Positions 40,719 to 47,978 of a DNA stretch of 64,000 nucleotides are shown in pieces. Made by a program: the position numbers and the translations under genes. The stretch spans positions 1 through 64,000 of the forward strand of contig JAWXCE010000042.1 of the NCBI GenBank assembly GCA_034440495.1, read 5' to 3'. The notes under the pieces are model-generated. The model was not told the DNA's origin, did not search any database, and worked only from the letters and a program-made list of their open reading frames with translations. Every line of letters starts with the position of its first letter. Positions within the stretch are counted from its first letter, which is position 1. The stretch is from JAWXCE01 sp034440495. GTDB taxonomy: Bacteria; Pseudomonadota; Alphaproteobacteria; Rhizobiales; Rhodomicrobiaceae.

Positions 40719-41925
40719 ACCATATTTGACGCTTGATAACTTTTATCTTTTCGACCAGTTGGCTAGGCGAACGTCGCGCAAACGTCACCAATAGCGCCGC
40801 GCCTATCATTGCGGCGAAGAGCGATCCAAGCAGAGTTCCTAGCCGGGCTTGCTCGACCAGCACTTCATCCGTGAATGCCAGTGCGCCGATGAAAAGGCTC
40901 ATCGTGAACCCGATGCCCGCGATAAAGCCCATTCCCAGTATCTGCGCCCAGTTCACCTCTTCCGGCAGGTCTGAAACGCGCAGACGCACCGCAGTCCATA
41001 TTGCCAGCGTAACGCCAAACGGCTTGCCAACGACCATGCCCAGAATCACAGCGCTTGTTAGCGGCTGCGTTATGATGCCTAACGACAAACCGGAGAGCGG
41101 GGCGCCAGCATTAGCGAAAGCGAAAATCGGCATGACGAGAAATGTCACCGGCCATTTGATCGCTTCAGCTAAATCGTGCAGCGGGGAGCGGCGTTCGTCA
41201 CCAAGAGGAACAAACATGGCTACAGTCACGCCTGCAAGCGTTGGGTTGACGCCTGATCTCGACAGAAAATACCAAAGCAAGAGTCCGGCCAGACAATACC
41301 ACGCGGCGTTTGTAACGCCTGCCCTGTTCATCGCCGCCATGACTACGATACTACCTCCCGCCAATGCCAGCGCCATGACATTTAACTCGGCAGTGTAGAA
41401 CAGCGCTATGACAACAATGGCGCCCAGATCGTCGATCACGGCGATAGCAAGCAACAGCGCTTTCAGCCCCGGCGGTACGCGCGAACCGAGAAGCCCTATG
41501 ACGCCAACCGCAAAGGCGATGTCGGTCGCGGTCGGGATAGCCCAGCCATGCGCAAGACCTGGCGAACCGCTGGTCAGCGTGAAGTAAACAGCGGCTGGCC
41601 CCGCCATTCCGGCTGCTGCGGCTATGAATGGCAGCGCTGCGCTGCGGGCATTTGAGAGCACGCCTTCCTTGAACTCGGACTTTAGCTCCAGCCCCACATG
41701 CAAAAAAAACACGGCCATTAGCGCATTTTTTATCCAGTCCTTCAGCGGACCTTCGACGCCGTACTCGCTACCGCCAAGTGAAAGGGAAAACGCGAGCGTC
41801 GATTTATAGAGCTCGGCCAACGCGCTGTTAGCCACGGCGAGGGCCGCCGCAGTCGCCAAAAGCAGAACTAAGCCTGCACGCACCTCGCTTTGGCGCAAGG
41901 AATCCTCAGAATTTACAGGCTTCAT
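40717..41925 (-). CDS. nhaA: Na+/H+ antiporter NhaA
   Basis: A 402-residue inner-membrane antiporter with about twelve helices, exporting Na+ in exchange for H+ at alkaline pH. The cation-binding aspartate pair is in 'GWAIPTATDIAFAVGV' and 'LLLAIAVIDDLGAIVVIALFY'. The segments 'GLELKSEFKEGVL' and 'GIGFTMSLFIGALAF' are also typical. AGAGGG lies upstream of the ATG. The ArsR-type regulator gene diverges from it across 47 bp, so it might control nhaA; there is no direct evidence. Confidence 0.95.
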   Translation of the reverse strand: MKPVNSEDSLRQSEVRAGLVLLLATAAALAVANSALAELYKSTLAFSLSLGGSEYGVEGPLKDWIKNALMAVFFLHVGLELKSEFKEGVLSNARSAALPFIAAAAGMAGPAAVYFTLTSGSPGLAHGWAIPTATDIAFAVGVIGLLGSRVPPGLKALLLAIAVIDDLGAIVVIALFYTAELNVMALALAGGSIVVMAAMNRAGVTNAAWYCLAGLLLWYFLSRSGVNPTLAGVTVAMFVPLGDERRSPLHDLAEAIKWPVTFLVMPIFAFANAGAPLSGLSLGIITQPLTSAVILGMVVGKPFGVTLAIWTAVRLRVSDLPEEVNWAQILGMGFIAGIGFTMSLFIGALAFTDEVLVEQARLGTLLGSLFAAMIGAALLVTFARRSPSQLVEKIKVIKRQIW

Positions 41926-41936
41926 ATGTTACCCTC

Positions 41937-41968
41937 TTGACACGTGATTAATTAGCAACCCATATATT
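41937..41968 (+). promoter_or_regulatory. Possible promoter for a leaderless ArsR-SRPBCC mRNA
   Basis: TTGACA (41937-41942) and TATATT (41963-41968, or CATATA with 18-base spacing) lie just before the ATG at 41973, and no ribosome-binding site is seen. Transcription starting at or near the A of the ATG would give a leaderless message. The spacing is wide for the better -10. Confidence 0.35.
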
Positions 41969-41972
41969 TGCC

Positions 41973-42752
41973 ATGGATGACATCTTCAAAGCCTTAAGCG
42001 ATCCGCAACGCCGTCACGTCCTTGATCTTTTGCGTGAGAAGGACGGGCAAACTCTGAGCGAACTCGAGCTGGCCTTCCCTTCGCTCACCCGGTTTGGCGT
42101 TATGAAACACTTGAAGGTTCTTGAATACGCATCCCTTATCGCCACTCGCAAGGACGGCCGCTTCAAATATCATTACTTGAACCCCGTTCCTCTACAAACC
42201 ATCGCTGACCGCTGGATTTCCTCATTCGCGGCGCCTTGGACACCCAGCTTGTCGCAACGCAAATGGGAACTCGAAAAAGGATCCGACATGCATTCCAAAC
42301 CAAAACAAGTTTATACGACAATTATTCGCACGACACCGACGGCGCTTTGGGACACCCTTACCAACCCGGAGGTAACTCCTCACTATTATTATGGTTTCGC
42401 TGTACAAAACGGCGTCGAAGCTGGAGGCGACTTTAGCTACGCCGCCCCTGTCGCCGAAATGCAGGGAATAAAGGGCAAAATTCTGGAGACGGTAAGACCA
42501 ACAAAGCTAGTGACAAGCTTTCAAGGTTGTTGGGACGAGGCAATGCAATACGATGCGCCCTCGCGCGTCACCTTTGAAATCGAACAGCAGGGCGACTTCT
42601 GCAAACTAACGCTCATACATGATGAGTTCGACGGAGAAACCGCAACATATCACGGCGTTAGCGGCGGCTGGCCCGGCATCCTGTCCGGCCTCAAGACGCT
42701 GCTTGAGACCGGTAAGCCGCTCGGTTACAACCCCATGGCTGCGGCGGGATAA
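41973..42752 (+). CDS. ArsR-type HTH regulator fused to an AHSA1/SRPBCC domain
   Basis: A 259-residue two-domain protein. Residues 1-85 are an ArsR-like winged helix ('MDDIFKALSDPQRRHVLDLLREKDGQTLSELE', 'MKHLKVLEYASLIATRKDGRFKYHYLNP'). No metal-binding cysteine pair is present. Residues 105-259 are an AHSA1 (activator of Hsp90 ATPase 1-like) SRPBCC domain ('TTIIRTTPTALWDTLTNPEVTPHYYYGF', 'GGWPGILSGLKTLLETG'), a hydrophobic-ligand pocket. Fused proteins of this kind probably sense an organic ligand. The gene ends one base before the convergent ndk stop. Confidence 0.88.
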   Translation: MDDIFKALSDPQRRHVLDLLREKDGQTLSELELAFPSLTRFGVMKHLKVLEYASLIATRKDGRFKYHYLNPVPLQTIADRWISSFAAPWTPSLSQRKWELEKGSDMHSKPKQVYTTIIRTTPTALWDTLTNPEVTPHYYYGFAVQNGVEAGGDFSYAAPVAEMQGIKGKILETVRPTKLVTSFQGCWDEAMQYDAPSRVTFEIEQQGDFCKLTLIHDEFDGETATYHGVSGGWPGILSGLKTLLETGKPLGYNPMAAAG

Positions 42753-43175
42753 TCACCCAACGATTTCTTCCGGCTTGAAGCAGAGCGCGATTTCGGCGGC
42801 GGCGTTTTCCGCGCTGTCCGAGCCATGCACGGAGTTGCGCTCGATGCTCTCGGCGAACTCCTTGCGGATCGTGCCCTCGGCGGCGTTAGCCGGGTTCGTT
42901 GCACCCATGATCTCGCGGTTTTTCGCCACGGCGTTTTCACCCTCCAAAACCTGCATCACGATGGGGCCAGAGATCATGAAGGCGACAAGCTCGCCGTAAA
43001 ACGGACGCTCTTTATGCACTTCATAGAAATTTCCCGCTTGAGCCTCAGTCCAATGCGAGCGTTTTTGCGCGATAATACGCAGGCCCGCATCCTCGAATTT
43101 CGTAATGATTTTGCCGGTTAAATTACGCTCAGTTGCGTCCGGCTTGATGATGGATAATGTGCGTTCGACCGCCAT
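42753..43175 (-). CDS. ndk: Nucleoside diphosphate kinase
   Basis: A 140-residue enzyme of exactly normal length that balances NTP pools. The N-terminus 'ERTLSIIKPDATERNLTGKI' and the active-site histidine in 'SIERNSVHGSDSAENAAAEI' are intact. AAGGGGAAG precedes ATG at 43173-43175; the extension to 43247 is spurious. It abuts the end of the convergent ArsR-SRPBCC gene. Confidence 0.97.
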   Translation of the reverse strand: MAVERTLSIIKPDATERNLTGKIITKFEDAGLRIIAQKRSHWTEAQAGNFYEVHKERPFYGELVAFMISGPIVMQVLEGENAVAKNREIMGATNPANAAEGTIRKEFAESIERNSVHGSDSAENAAAEIALCFKPEEIVG

Positions 43176-43329
43176 GGTCTTCCCCTTGTTTGGTTCTTTC
43201 GGTGACTTCCCGCTTATAGCTGTGGGCTTGATTGACCGCAAGCGCATCAGGCCTTTCTAAACCGCTGTCATCCATCGCGTCGCGCTGGGGTTATACGAGG
43301 CGAGGGTTCAGATTAAGGACGGAGACAGT

Positions 43330-44214
43330 ATGAGACTGCGAGGCACTTTGATTTCACTAGGCGTGATAGCCGCCGCGTTTGCGGCATTGGCGGCGACCTT
43401 GGGGTTGCGCCCCAGCCTGTTCAGCACCGCATTCGCCGAGGGCGGCGTCGATGTCACACAAAATTATGTTTATGGGCCGAATCCGCGCCACAGGCTCGAT
43501 ATTTACCGCCCCAGACAACCGGCGCCCGACAGCCCCGTCGCCATCTTTTACTACGGCGGCGGCTGGCGCTCCGGCGACCGCGCCACATACGGATTTGTCG
43601 GATCGGCGCTCGCCTCGCTCGGCGTGACTGTCGTCATCCCTGACTACCGTCTGTACCCGGAGGCCGCCTTCCCCGTGTTCGTGGAGGACGGCGCACTCGC
43701 TTACGCCTGGGTGTTCAAGAACCTGCGAAGCCAGTGCGGCGGACGCGCCCCTGTCATCATTGGCCATTCAGCAGGCGCGCATATCGGCGCGTTATTGGCG
43801 CTCGACCGGCGCTATCTGAAAGCCCAGGGCGACATTGCGCAGCCGTCCGCGTTCATCGGGCTTGCCGGGCCATATTCTTTCGACCCCACCACATGGCCGT
43901 CGACAAAAGATATTTTCGTCAAAGCCGCCAGCGCGGATGACGCGCGTCCCGCCGCATTCGCCTCTAAGGCCGCCCCACCGATGTTGCTCATGCACGGCCT
44001 TGACGATGAAACCGTGCAGCTCTGGAATTTGCGAACGTTGGCTGATGCTCTTAAGGCCAAAGGCTCTCCGGTGGAGACAGCCGAATTTGAGAGTATTGGC
44101 CATATTGGCATTGTCCTCGCAATTTCTCGGCTGCTGCGCTGGCGCGCGCCAGTGCTGGATAAGATGGCCGATTTTATTCGTAGAAATGCCTCCTGCCCGC
44201 AAAAGAGGAACTAG
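43330..44214 (+). CDS. Alpha/beta hydrolase (esterase/lipase, HSL-like)
   Basis: A 294-residue hydrolase with an N-terminal membrane anchor or signal peptide (residues 8-24). The oxyanion motif is 'IFYYGGGWRSGDRATYG', the nucleophile is in 'VIIGHSAGAHIGALLAL' (GHSAG), and the acid and base are in 'LMHGLDDETVQLWNL' and 'FESIGHIG'. The substrate is unknown. AAGGACGGAG precedes the ATG. The DUF4345 gene starts one base after its stop codon, so the two form an operon. Confidence 0.9.
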   Translation: MRLRGTLISLGVIAAAFAALAATLGLRPSLFSTAFAEGGVDVTQNYVYGPNPRHRLDIYRPRQPAPDSPVAIFYYGGGWRSGDRATYGFVGSALASLGVTVVIPDYRLYPEAAFPVFVEDGALAYAWVFKNLRSQCGGRAPVIIGHSAGAHIGALLALDRRYLKAQGDIAQPSAFIGLAGPYSFDPTTWPSTKDIFVKAASADDARPAAFASKAAPPMLLMHGLDDETVQLWNLRTLADALKAKGSPVETAEFESIGHIGIVLAISRLLRWRAPVLDKMADFIRRNASCPQKRN

Positions 44215-44215
44215 A

Positions 44216-44626
44216 ATGCCGCAAAACACCACCGAAACGCGGGCGTTGCAGGCGGCCATCGCGGTTTTCGGGCTAGTCCCGATCAGCGCGGGGCTGACAG
44301 GCATGCTCACCGGGCCGGAAATGGCGGCGGATGGCGTTTACGCGGTCTCGCTCGATAGCCATTTCCGCTACCTATCCGGCTTGCTGCTCGGCATCGGACT
44401 GGCGTTCTGGAGCACCATCCCGCGCATCGCTCAGCACGGCCCGCGCTTCCGGCTCCTGACCGCTATCGTGTTCATTGGCGGGCTTGGGCGATTGCTCAGT
44501 CTGATCGAACTGGGCGCGCCGTCGCCGCCCATGCTGTTCGGCCTGGTGATGGAGCTGATTGTAACGCCGACACTTTGCCTCTGGCAGACGAGTTTATTGC
44601 AGCGCACAACGTTGAATCACGGGTAG
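44216..44626 (+). CDS. DUF4345 family membrane protein
   Basis: A 136-residue protein with four hydrophobic helices. The pattern 'ALQAAIAVFGLVPISAGLTGMLTGPEM', 'LDSHFRYLSGLLLGIGLAFWSTIP' and 'GGLGRLLSLIELGAPSPPMLFGLVMELIVTP' is typical of DUF4345. Function is unknown. AGAGGAAC lies just before the ATG at 44216. The frame is open much further upstream but overlaps the hydrolase gene there. Confidence 0.85.
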   Translation: MPQNTTETRALQAAIAVFGLVPISAGLTGMLTGPEMAADGVYAVSLDSHFRYLSGLLLGIGLAFWSTIPRIAQHGPRFRLLTAIVFIGGLGRLLSLIELGAPSPPMLFGLVMELIVTPTLCLWQTSLLQRTTLNHG

Positions 44627-44668
44627 CGGCGTGTTATTTGAAGCGCGAACCACGGAACCGCTTTGACC

Positions 44669-46570
44669 ATGCTGCAAATCAACGACATCACCTATCGCAT
44701 TGAAGGACGCCTGCTGCTTGAGAAGGCGACCGCCGGGATACCGCCCGGGCATAAAGTTGGCATCGTCGGGCGCAATGGCACTGGCAAGACGACGTTGCTG
44801 CGCATGATCCGGGGCGAAATCCAGCCGGACGATGGCTCTATTTCGTGGCCTAAGCTGTCGAAGCTCGGCGGCGTCGCGCAGGAGGCGCCGGGCGGGCCGG
44901 AGAGCCTGCTGGAGACGGTGCTGGCGGCGGACACGGAGCGCGCGGCGCTTTACGCCGAGGCCGAAATCGCGACCGACCCCGACCGCATCGGTGAAATCCA
45001 GATGCGGCTTTACGATATCGACGCGCACACTGCGCCATCGCGCGCGGCTGAAATCCTTGCCGGTCTCGGCTTCGATGAAGCAGCACAGAACCGGCCTTGC
45101 TCGGAGTTCTCGGGCGGCTGGCGAATGCGCGTGGCGCTTGCGAGCGTGCTGTTCACCGCGCCGGACATTCTGCTGCTCGACGAGCCAACCAACTATCTCG
45201 ACCTGGAGGGCACGCTGTGGCTGGAGAATTTCCTCGCCACCTACCCGCACACCATCATTATCGTCAGCCACGACCGCGATTTGCTTAACAAATCCGTCAA
45301 CGCCATTCTGCATTTGTCCGAGAAAAAACTCACCCTCTATCAGGGCAACTACGATACGTTCGAGGAAACCCTGCTCGAACGGCAGCGCCTGCAACTGAAG
45401 CTGAAAAAGAAGCAGGATGACGCTCGGAAACACATGGAAGCATTTGTGGAACGGTTTCGGGCCACAGCCAGCAAGGCGTCCCAGGCGCAAAGCCGTCTGA
45501 AAGCGCTGGGCAAGATGAAGCCGATTGCGGCGGACATTGAAAACCATGTCGTACCGTTTAAGTTTGCCACGCCGAAAACCAAGCTCGGCAATCCGCTGAT
45601 AAAGCTCGATGACGCCGTAGCCGGATATACGCCCGAGCGGCCCATCCTGAAACGGCTGGACTTGCGGCTGGATATCGACGACCGCGTCGGCCTGCTCGGC
45701 GCGAACGGCAACGGAAAATCTACGCTCGCCAAGCTGCTGTGCGGACGGTTGCCGCCGCTTGAAGGCGTTAGGCAAGCCTCCAAGAAAATGGAGGTTGGCT
45801 ATTTCGCACAGCATCAGCTCGACGACCTGAACGAGGACATGTCGGCTTATGAGCACATCGCCGAACTCCTTCCTGACGCGACCGAGGCGCAAAAACGCTC
45901 GCGCGTCGCCTCCATTGGGTTCGGCGCCGACAAAGCGGACACGAAAGCGGGCAAACTCTCGGGCGGCGAGAAAGCTAGGCTGCTGTTCGCGCTCGCAGCC
46001 TTCAACGCCCCACACCTGCTCATCCTCGACGAGCCGACAAACCATCTGGACGTGGATAGCCGCGAGGCGCTCATCCACGCGCTGAACGATTACGAAGGCG
46101 CCGTGATCCTCATCAGCCACGATCGGCACTTGCTGGAGGCGTGCGTTGACCGGCTATGGATCGTCCGCTCGGGCACTGTCAGCGTTTACGACGGCGATCT
46201 GGAGAGCTATCGCACGGAATGTCTAGGCGCCTCCCGCGCGGCAAAACGGGCGAGCAATAAGGCCGCGAAAAACAATGCAAAAGCGGAGAAGGGGCAGAAG
46301 AAGCTCGCCTCGGCCGACCGGCGAACGGAACTGGCCCCCTTGCGCAAGACCATGCAGGATCAGGAGAGGCTCATTGAGCAGACGGGCGCAAAAATCATCG
46401 CGCTCGACAATACATTGGCAGATGCTCGGCTATATGCGCGCGATCCGGCGAAAGCCCAACGCCTCCAACGCGAACGCGTCGATCTCGCGAAGTCGCTGGC
46501 GCGTGCCGAGGCCGCGTGGCTGGAAGCTAACGAGGTTTATGAGGGCGCCGCGAAGGAAGCGGCGCTATAG
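44669..46570 (+). CDS. ABC-F family ATP-binding protein (ribosome-associated type)
   Basis: A 633-residue soluble protein with two ATP-binding cassettes and no membrane segment. Cassette 1: Walker A 'GRNGTGKTTLLRMI', signature 'SEFSGGWRMRVALA', Walker B 'ILLLDEPTNYLDLEG'. Cassette 2: 'GANGNGKSTLAKLL', 'KLSGGEKARLLFALAAF', 'LLILDEPTNHLDVDS'. The linker between them is highly basic. The C-terminus is a Lys-rich coiled coil (residues 530-630). This resembles the YheS-like subfamily. ABC-F proteins act on ribosomes in translation control or antibiotic protection; which applies here is not visible. ATG at 44669 was chosen over TTG at 44663. Confidence 0.94.
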   Translation: MLQINDITYRIEGRLLLEKATAGIPPGHKVGIVGRNGTGKTTLLRMIRGEIQPDDGSISWPKLSKLGGVAQEAPGGPESLLETVLAADTERAALYAEAEIATDPDRIGEIQMRLYDIDAHTAPSRAAEILAGLGFDEAAQNRPCSEFSGGWRMRVALASVLFTAPDILLLDEPTNYLDLEGTLWLENFLATYPHTIIIVSHDRDLLNKSVNAILHLSEKKLTLYQGNYDTFEETLLERQRLQLKLKKKQDDARKHMEAFVERFRATASKASQAQSRLKALGKMKPIAADIENHVVPFKFATPKTKLGNPLIKLDDAVAGYTPERPILKRLDLRLDIDDRVGLLGANGNGKSTLAKLLCGRLPPLEGVRQASKKMEVGYFAQHQLDDLNEDMSAYEHIAELLPDATEAQKRSRVASIGFGADKADTKAGKLSGGEKARLLFALAAFNAPHLLILDEPTNHLDVDSREALIHALNDYEGAVILISHDRHLLEACVDRLWIVRSGTVSVYDGDLESYRTECLGASRAAKRASNKAAKNNAKAEKGQKKLASADRRTELAPLRKTMQDQERLIEQTGAKIIALDNTLADARLYARDPAKAQRLQRERVDLAKSLARAEAAWLEANEVYEGAAKEAAL

Positions 46571-46603
46571 GGGAACTGCAAGTTCGGATTGAAAGGCGGC
46601 ACA

Positions 46604-46939
46604 ATGGCGATGTCTAATTCGCGATTAGCAATTGCAATGGCTCTCATCTGCGCGTTCGCTGTCACCGCCGCAAATCGGGTTGATGCTGGCGTAGTCGCGT
46701 TATGGAGCAATGAATCGGGCAATGCAGCCCCGCTCGCAGCGCAGTTGCCAATGGGCGGGCAATATCCGCCCAAACCCAAGCCAGCGCCCCGCTCCAACCG
46801 CGCCTGCGTCGAGCGTTGCGCGATCCGTTGCCGCTCTGTGCAAGGCCGTTGCAGATTTACGCCTGGAAGGCAGAACCCCGGCTTTTGCACCGCGCAAGGG
46901 ATTCAGTGCCGCTCGTCCTGCGCCGCTGGATGCAATTGA
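46604..46939 (+). CDS. Small secreted Cys-rich protein
   Basis: A 111-residue exported protein with a signal peptide (about residues 1-28, ending VDA), a Pro-rich spacer (QYPPKPKPAPR) and a C-terminal region with ten cysteines ('ACVERCAIRCRSVQGRC', 'GFCTAQGIQC', 'RSSCAAGC'). The even number and close spacing suggest a disulphide-rich fold. AAAGG precedes ATG at 46604; an in-frame TTG at 46589 is less likely. No known family is recognised. It is between an ABC-F gene and a convergent DUF2214 gene. Confidence 0.75.
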   Translation: MAMSNSRLAIAMALICAFAVTAANRVDAGVVALWSNESGNAAPLAAQLPMGGQYPPKPKPAPRSNRACVERCAIRCRSVQGRCRFTPGRQNPGFCTAQGIQCRSSCAAGCN

Positions 46940-46953
46940 CGTCAGGTCCGGGT

Positions 46954-47406
46954 TTACAAACTCGTGCGAGCCATAGCCGCCGCAAAGGCGGGCATAAGCG
47001 CGAAAAGCAGAATTTCCGACCATAGCACGCGACGCATCGTTTGCACTTCGGATTGCAATGGCGCCGCCGTGCTGTCCGATTGCAACCGTCTGCGCCAGCG
47101 GATGATCTGCACGGTAGGCCAAATGGACAAAAGTCCGATGATGACGAACGCCGTCAGTTTGGCGTGGAAAAACGGGTTGGCCGAATAATACTCCCACCCC
47201 TTGGCTGCATAAATCGCCCTCCCAAAGCCAACGGCCAGAATGCCAACGGCGAGCGCGCCGTATGAGGCATCGAGAGCGGCCAGACGGCGCACGTCGTCCG
47301 CAACCATAGGTGCGCGCGCCAGAAGCAGCTCGCCCGTCAACACCGCAAACAGGGCGAAAACCAGCAGGTGGTGTAGCACCGTGAGAAACAGATCAAGATC
47401 GAACAC
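46954..47406 (-). CDS. DUF2214 family membrane protein
   Basis: A 150-residue protein with four hydrophobic helices: 'LFLTVLHHLLVFALFAVLTGELLL', 'ASYGALAVGILAVGFGRAIYAAKGWEYY', 'NPFFHAKLTAFVIIGLLSIWPTVQIIRW', and a C-terminal 'LLFALMPAFAAAMAR'. The His and 'KGWEYYSANPFFHAKL' motifs match DUF2214, which is distantly like CopD and cytochrome b561-type membrane proteins. Translation starts at GTG (47404-47406) with AAAGGCC upstream. Confidence 0.85.
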   Translation of the reverse strand: MFDLDLFLTVLHHLLVFALFAVLTGELLLARAPMVADDVRRLAALDASYGALAVGILAVGFGRAIYAAKGWEYYSANPFFHAKLTAFVIIGLLSIWPTVQIIRWRRRLQSDSTAAPLQSEVQTMRRVLWSEILLFALMPAFAAAMARTSL

Positions 47407-47510
47407 GTTTACTGGCCTTTCTGCACCATGGACGTGGTCAGCTTTCCGTCGTGCGCTGATGACGCAGCCAACGGGGTATCGCTCTGAATAGACATACGAC
47501 TTTAGGAGAT

Positions 47511-47949
47511 ATGACGTTGAAAACTAGCATTTAAATAAGTTCCTCACGGCGCCACCTCAGATTGCACACAAAACTTACAGTGTAATTCTAAACAAAAGAA
47601 ATTCACGCAGATGCTGGCCGTTGTGGTCGATAAACTCGACAGCCCCGAAGTGGCGACCGATCTCTTGCAGGATCTTGGACGACGCCACGCAGGGTATGAT
47701 ATTAAAAATGAGCACTATGACAAAGTCGGGCAAATCCTGCTGCAGACTTTCTCCGAACTTTTAGGCGACGACTGCGACGCCAAAACCGTCACGGCATGGT
47801 CGTCACTGTACCGCGTCTCTGCTTTCGTCATGAAGAAGGCCAGCAGTTCAGCGGTTTCGTCATCGCAATATTATCGCGTCATGCCACAGGGCGTCCTCGT
47901 TGCGCAGCACGGCGCCGACGTCATGCCGAAACGCGGCGGCATGGCCTGA
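47511..47949 (+). pseudogene. Decayed globin (flavohemoglobin-like) gene
   Basis: The open part (47611-47949) matches the C-terminal half of a bacterial globin: 'KKFTQMLAVVVDKLDSP' followed by 'LGRRHAGYDIKNEHYDKVG' (proximal-histidine region, RRHxxYxVxxxHY) and 'LLQTFSELLGDD...TAWSSLY'. Upstream, a good AGGAG site and ATG at 47511 begin 'MTLKTSI' but hit a stop within eight codons. A shifted frame then reads 'FLTAPPQIAHKTYSVILN', like helices A-B. About 20 codons, including the distal pocket, are missing. After 'AWSSLY' the frame passes to 'FVMKKASSSAVSSSQYYRVMPQG', which resembles the start of a flavohemoglobin reductase domain, then stops. The gene is a broken remnant. Confidence 0.7.
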
Positions 47950-47978
47950 CGCCTCCGTCAAATCGCCGCTTTCGTATC

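Noticed and set aside
44594..46129. Long minus-strand open frame (511 codons) opposite the ABC-F gene
   Set aside because: The ABC-F motifs on the other strand are complete; the antisense product has no recognisable domain.
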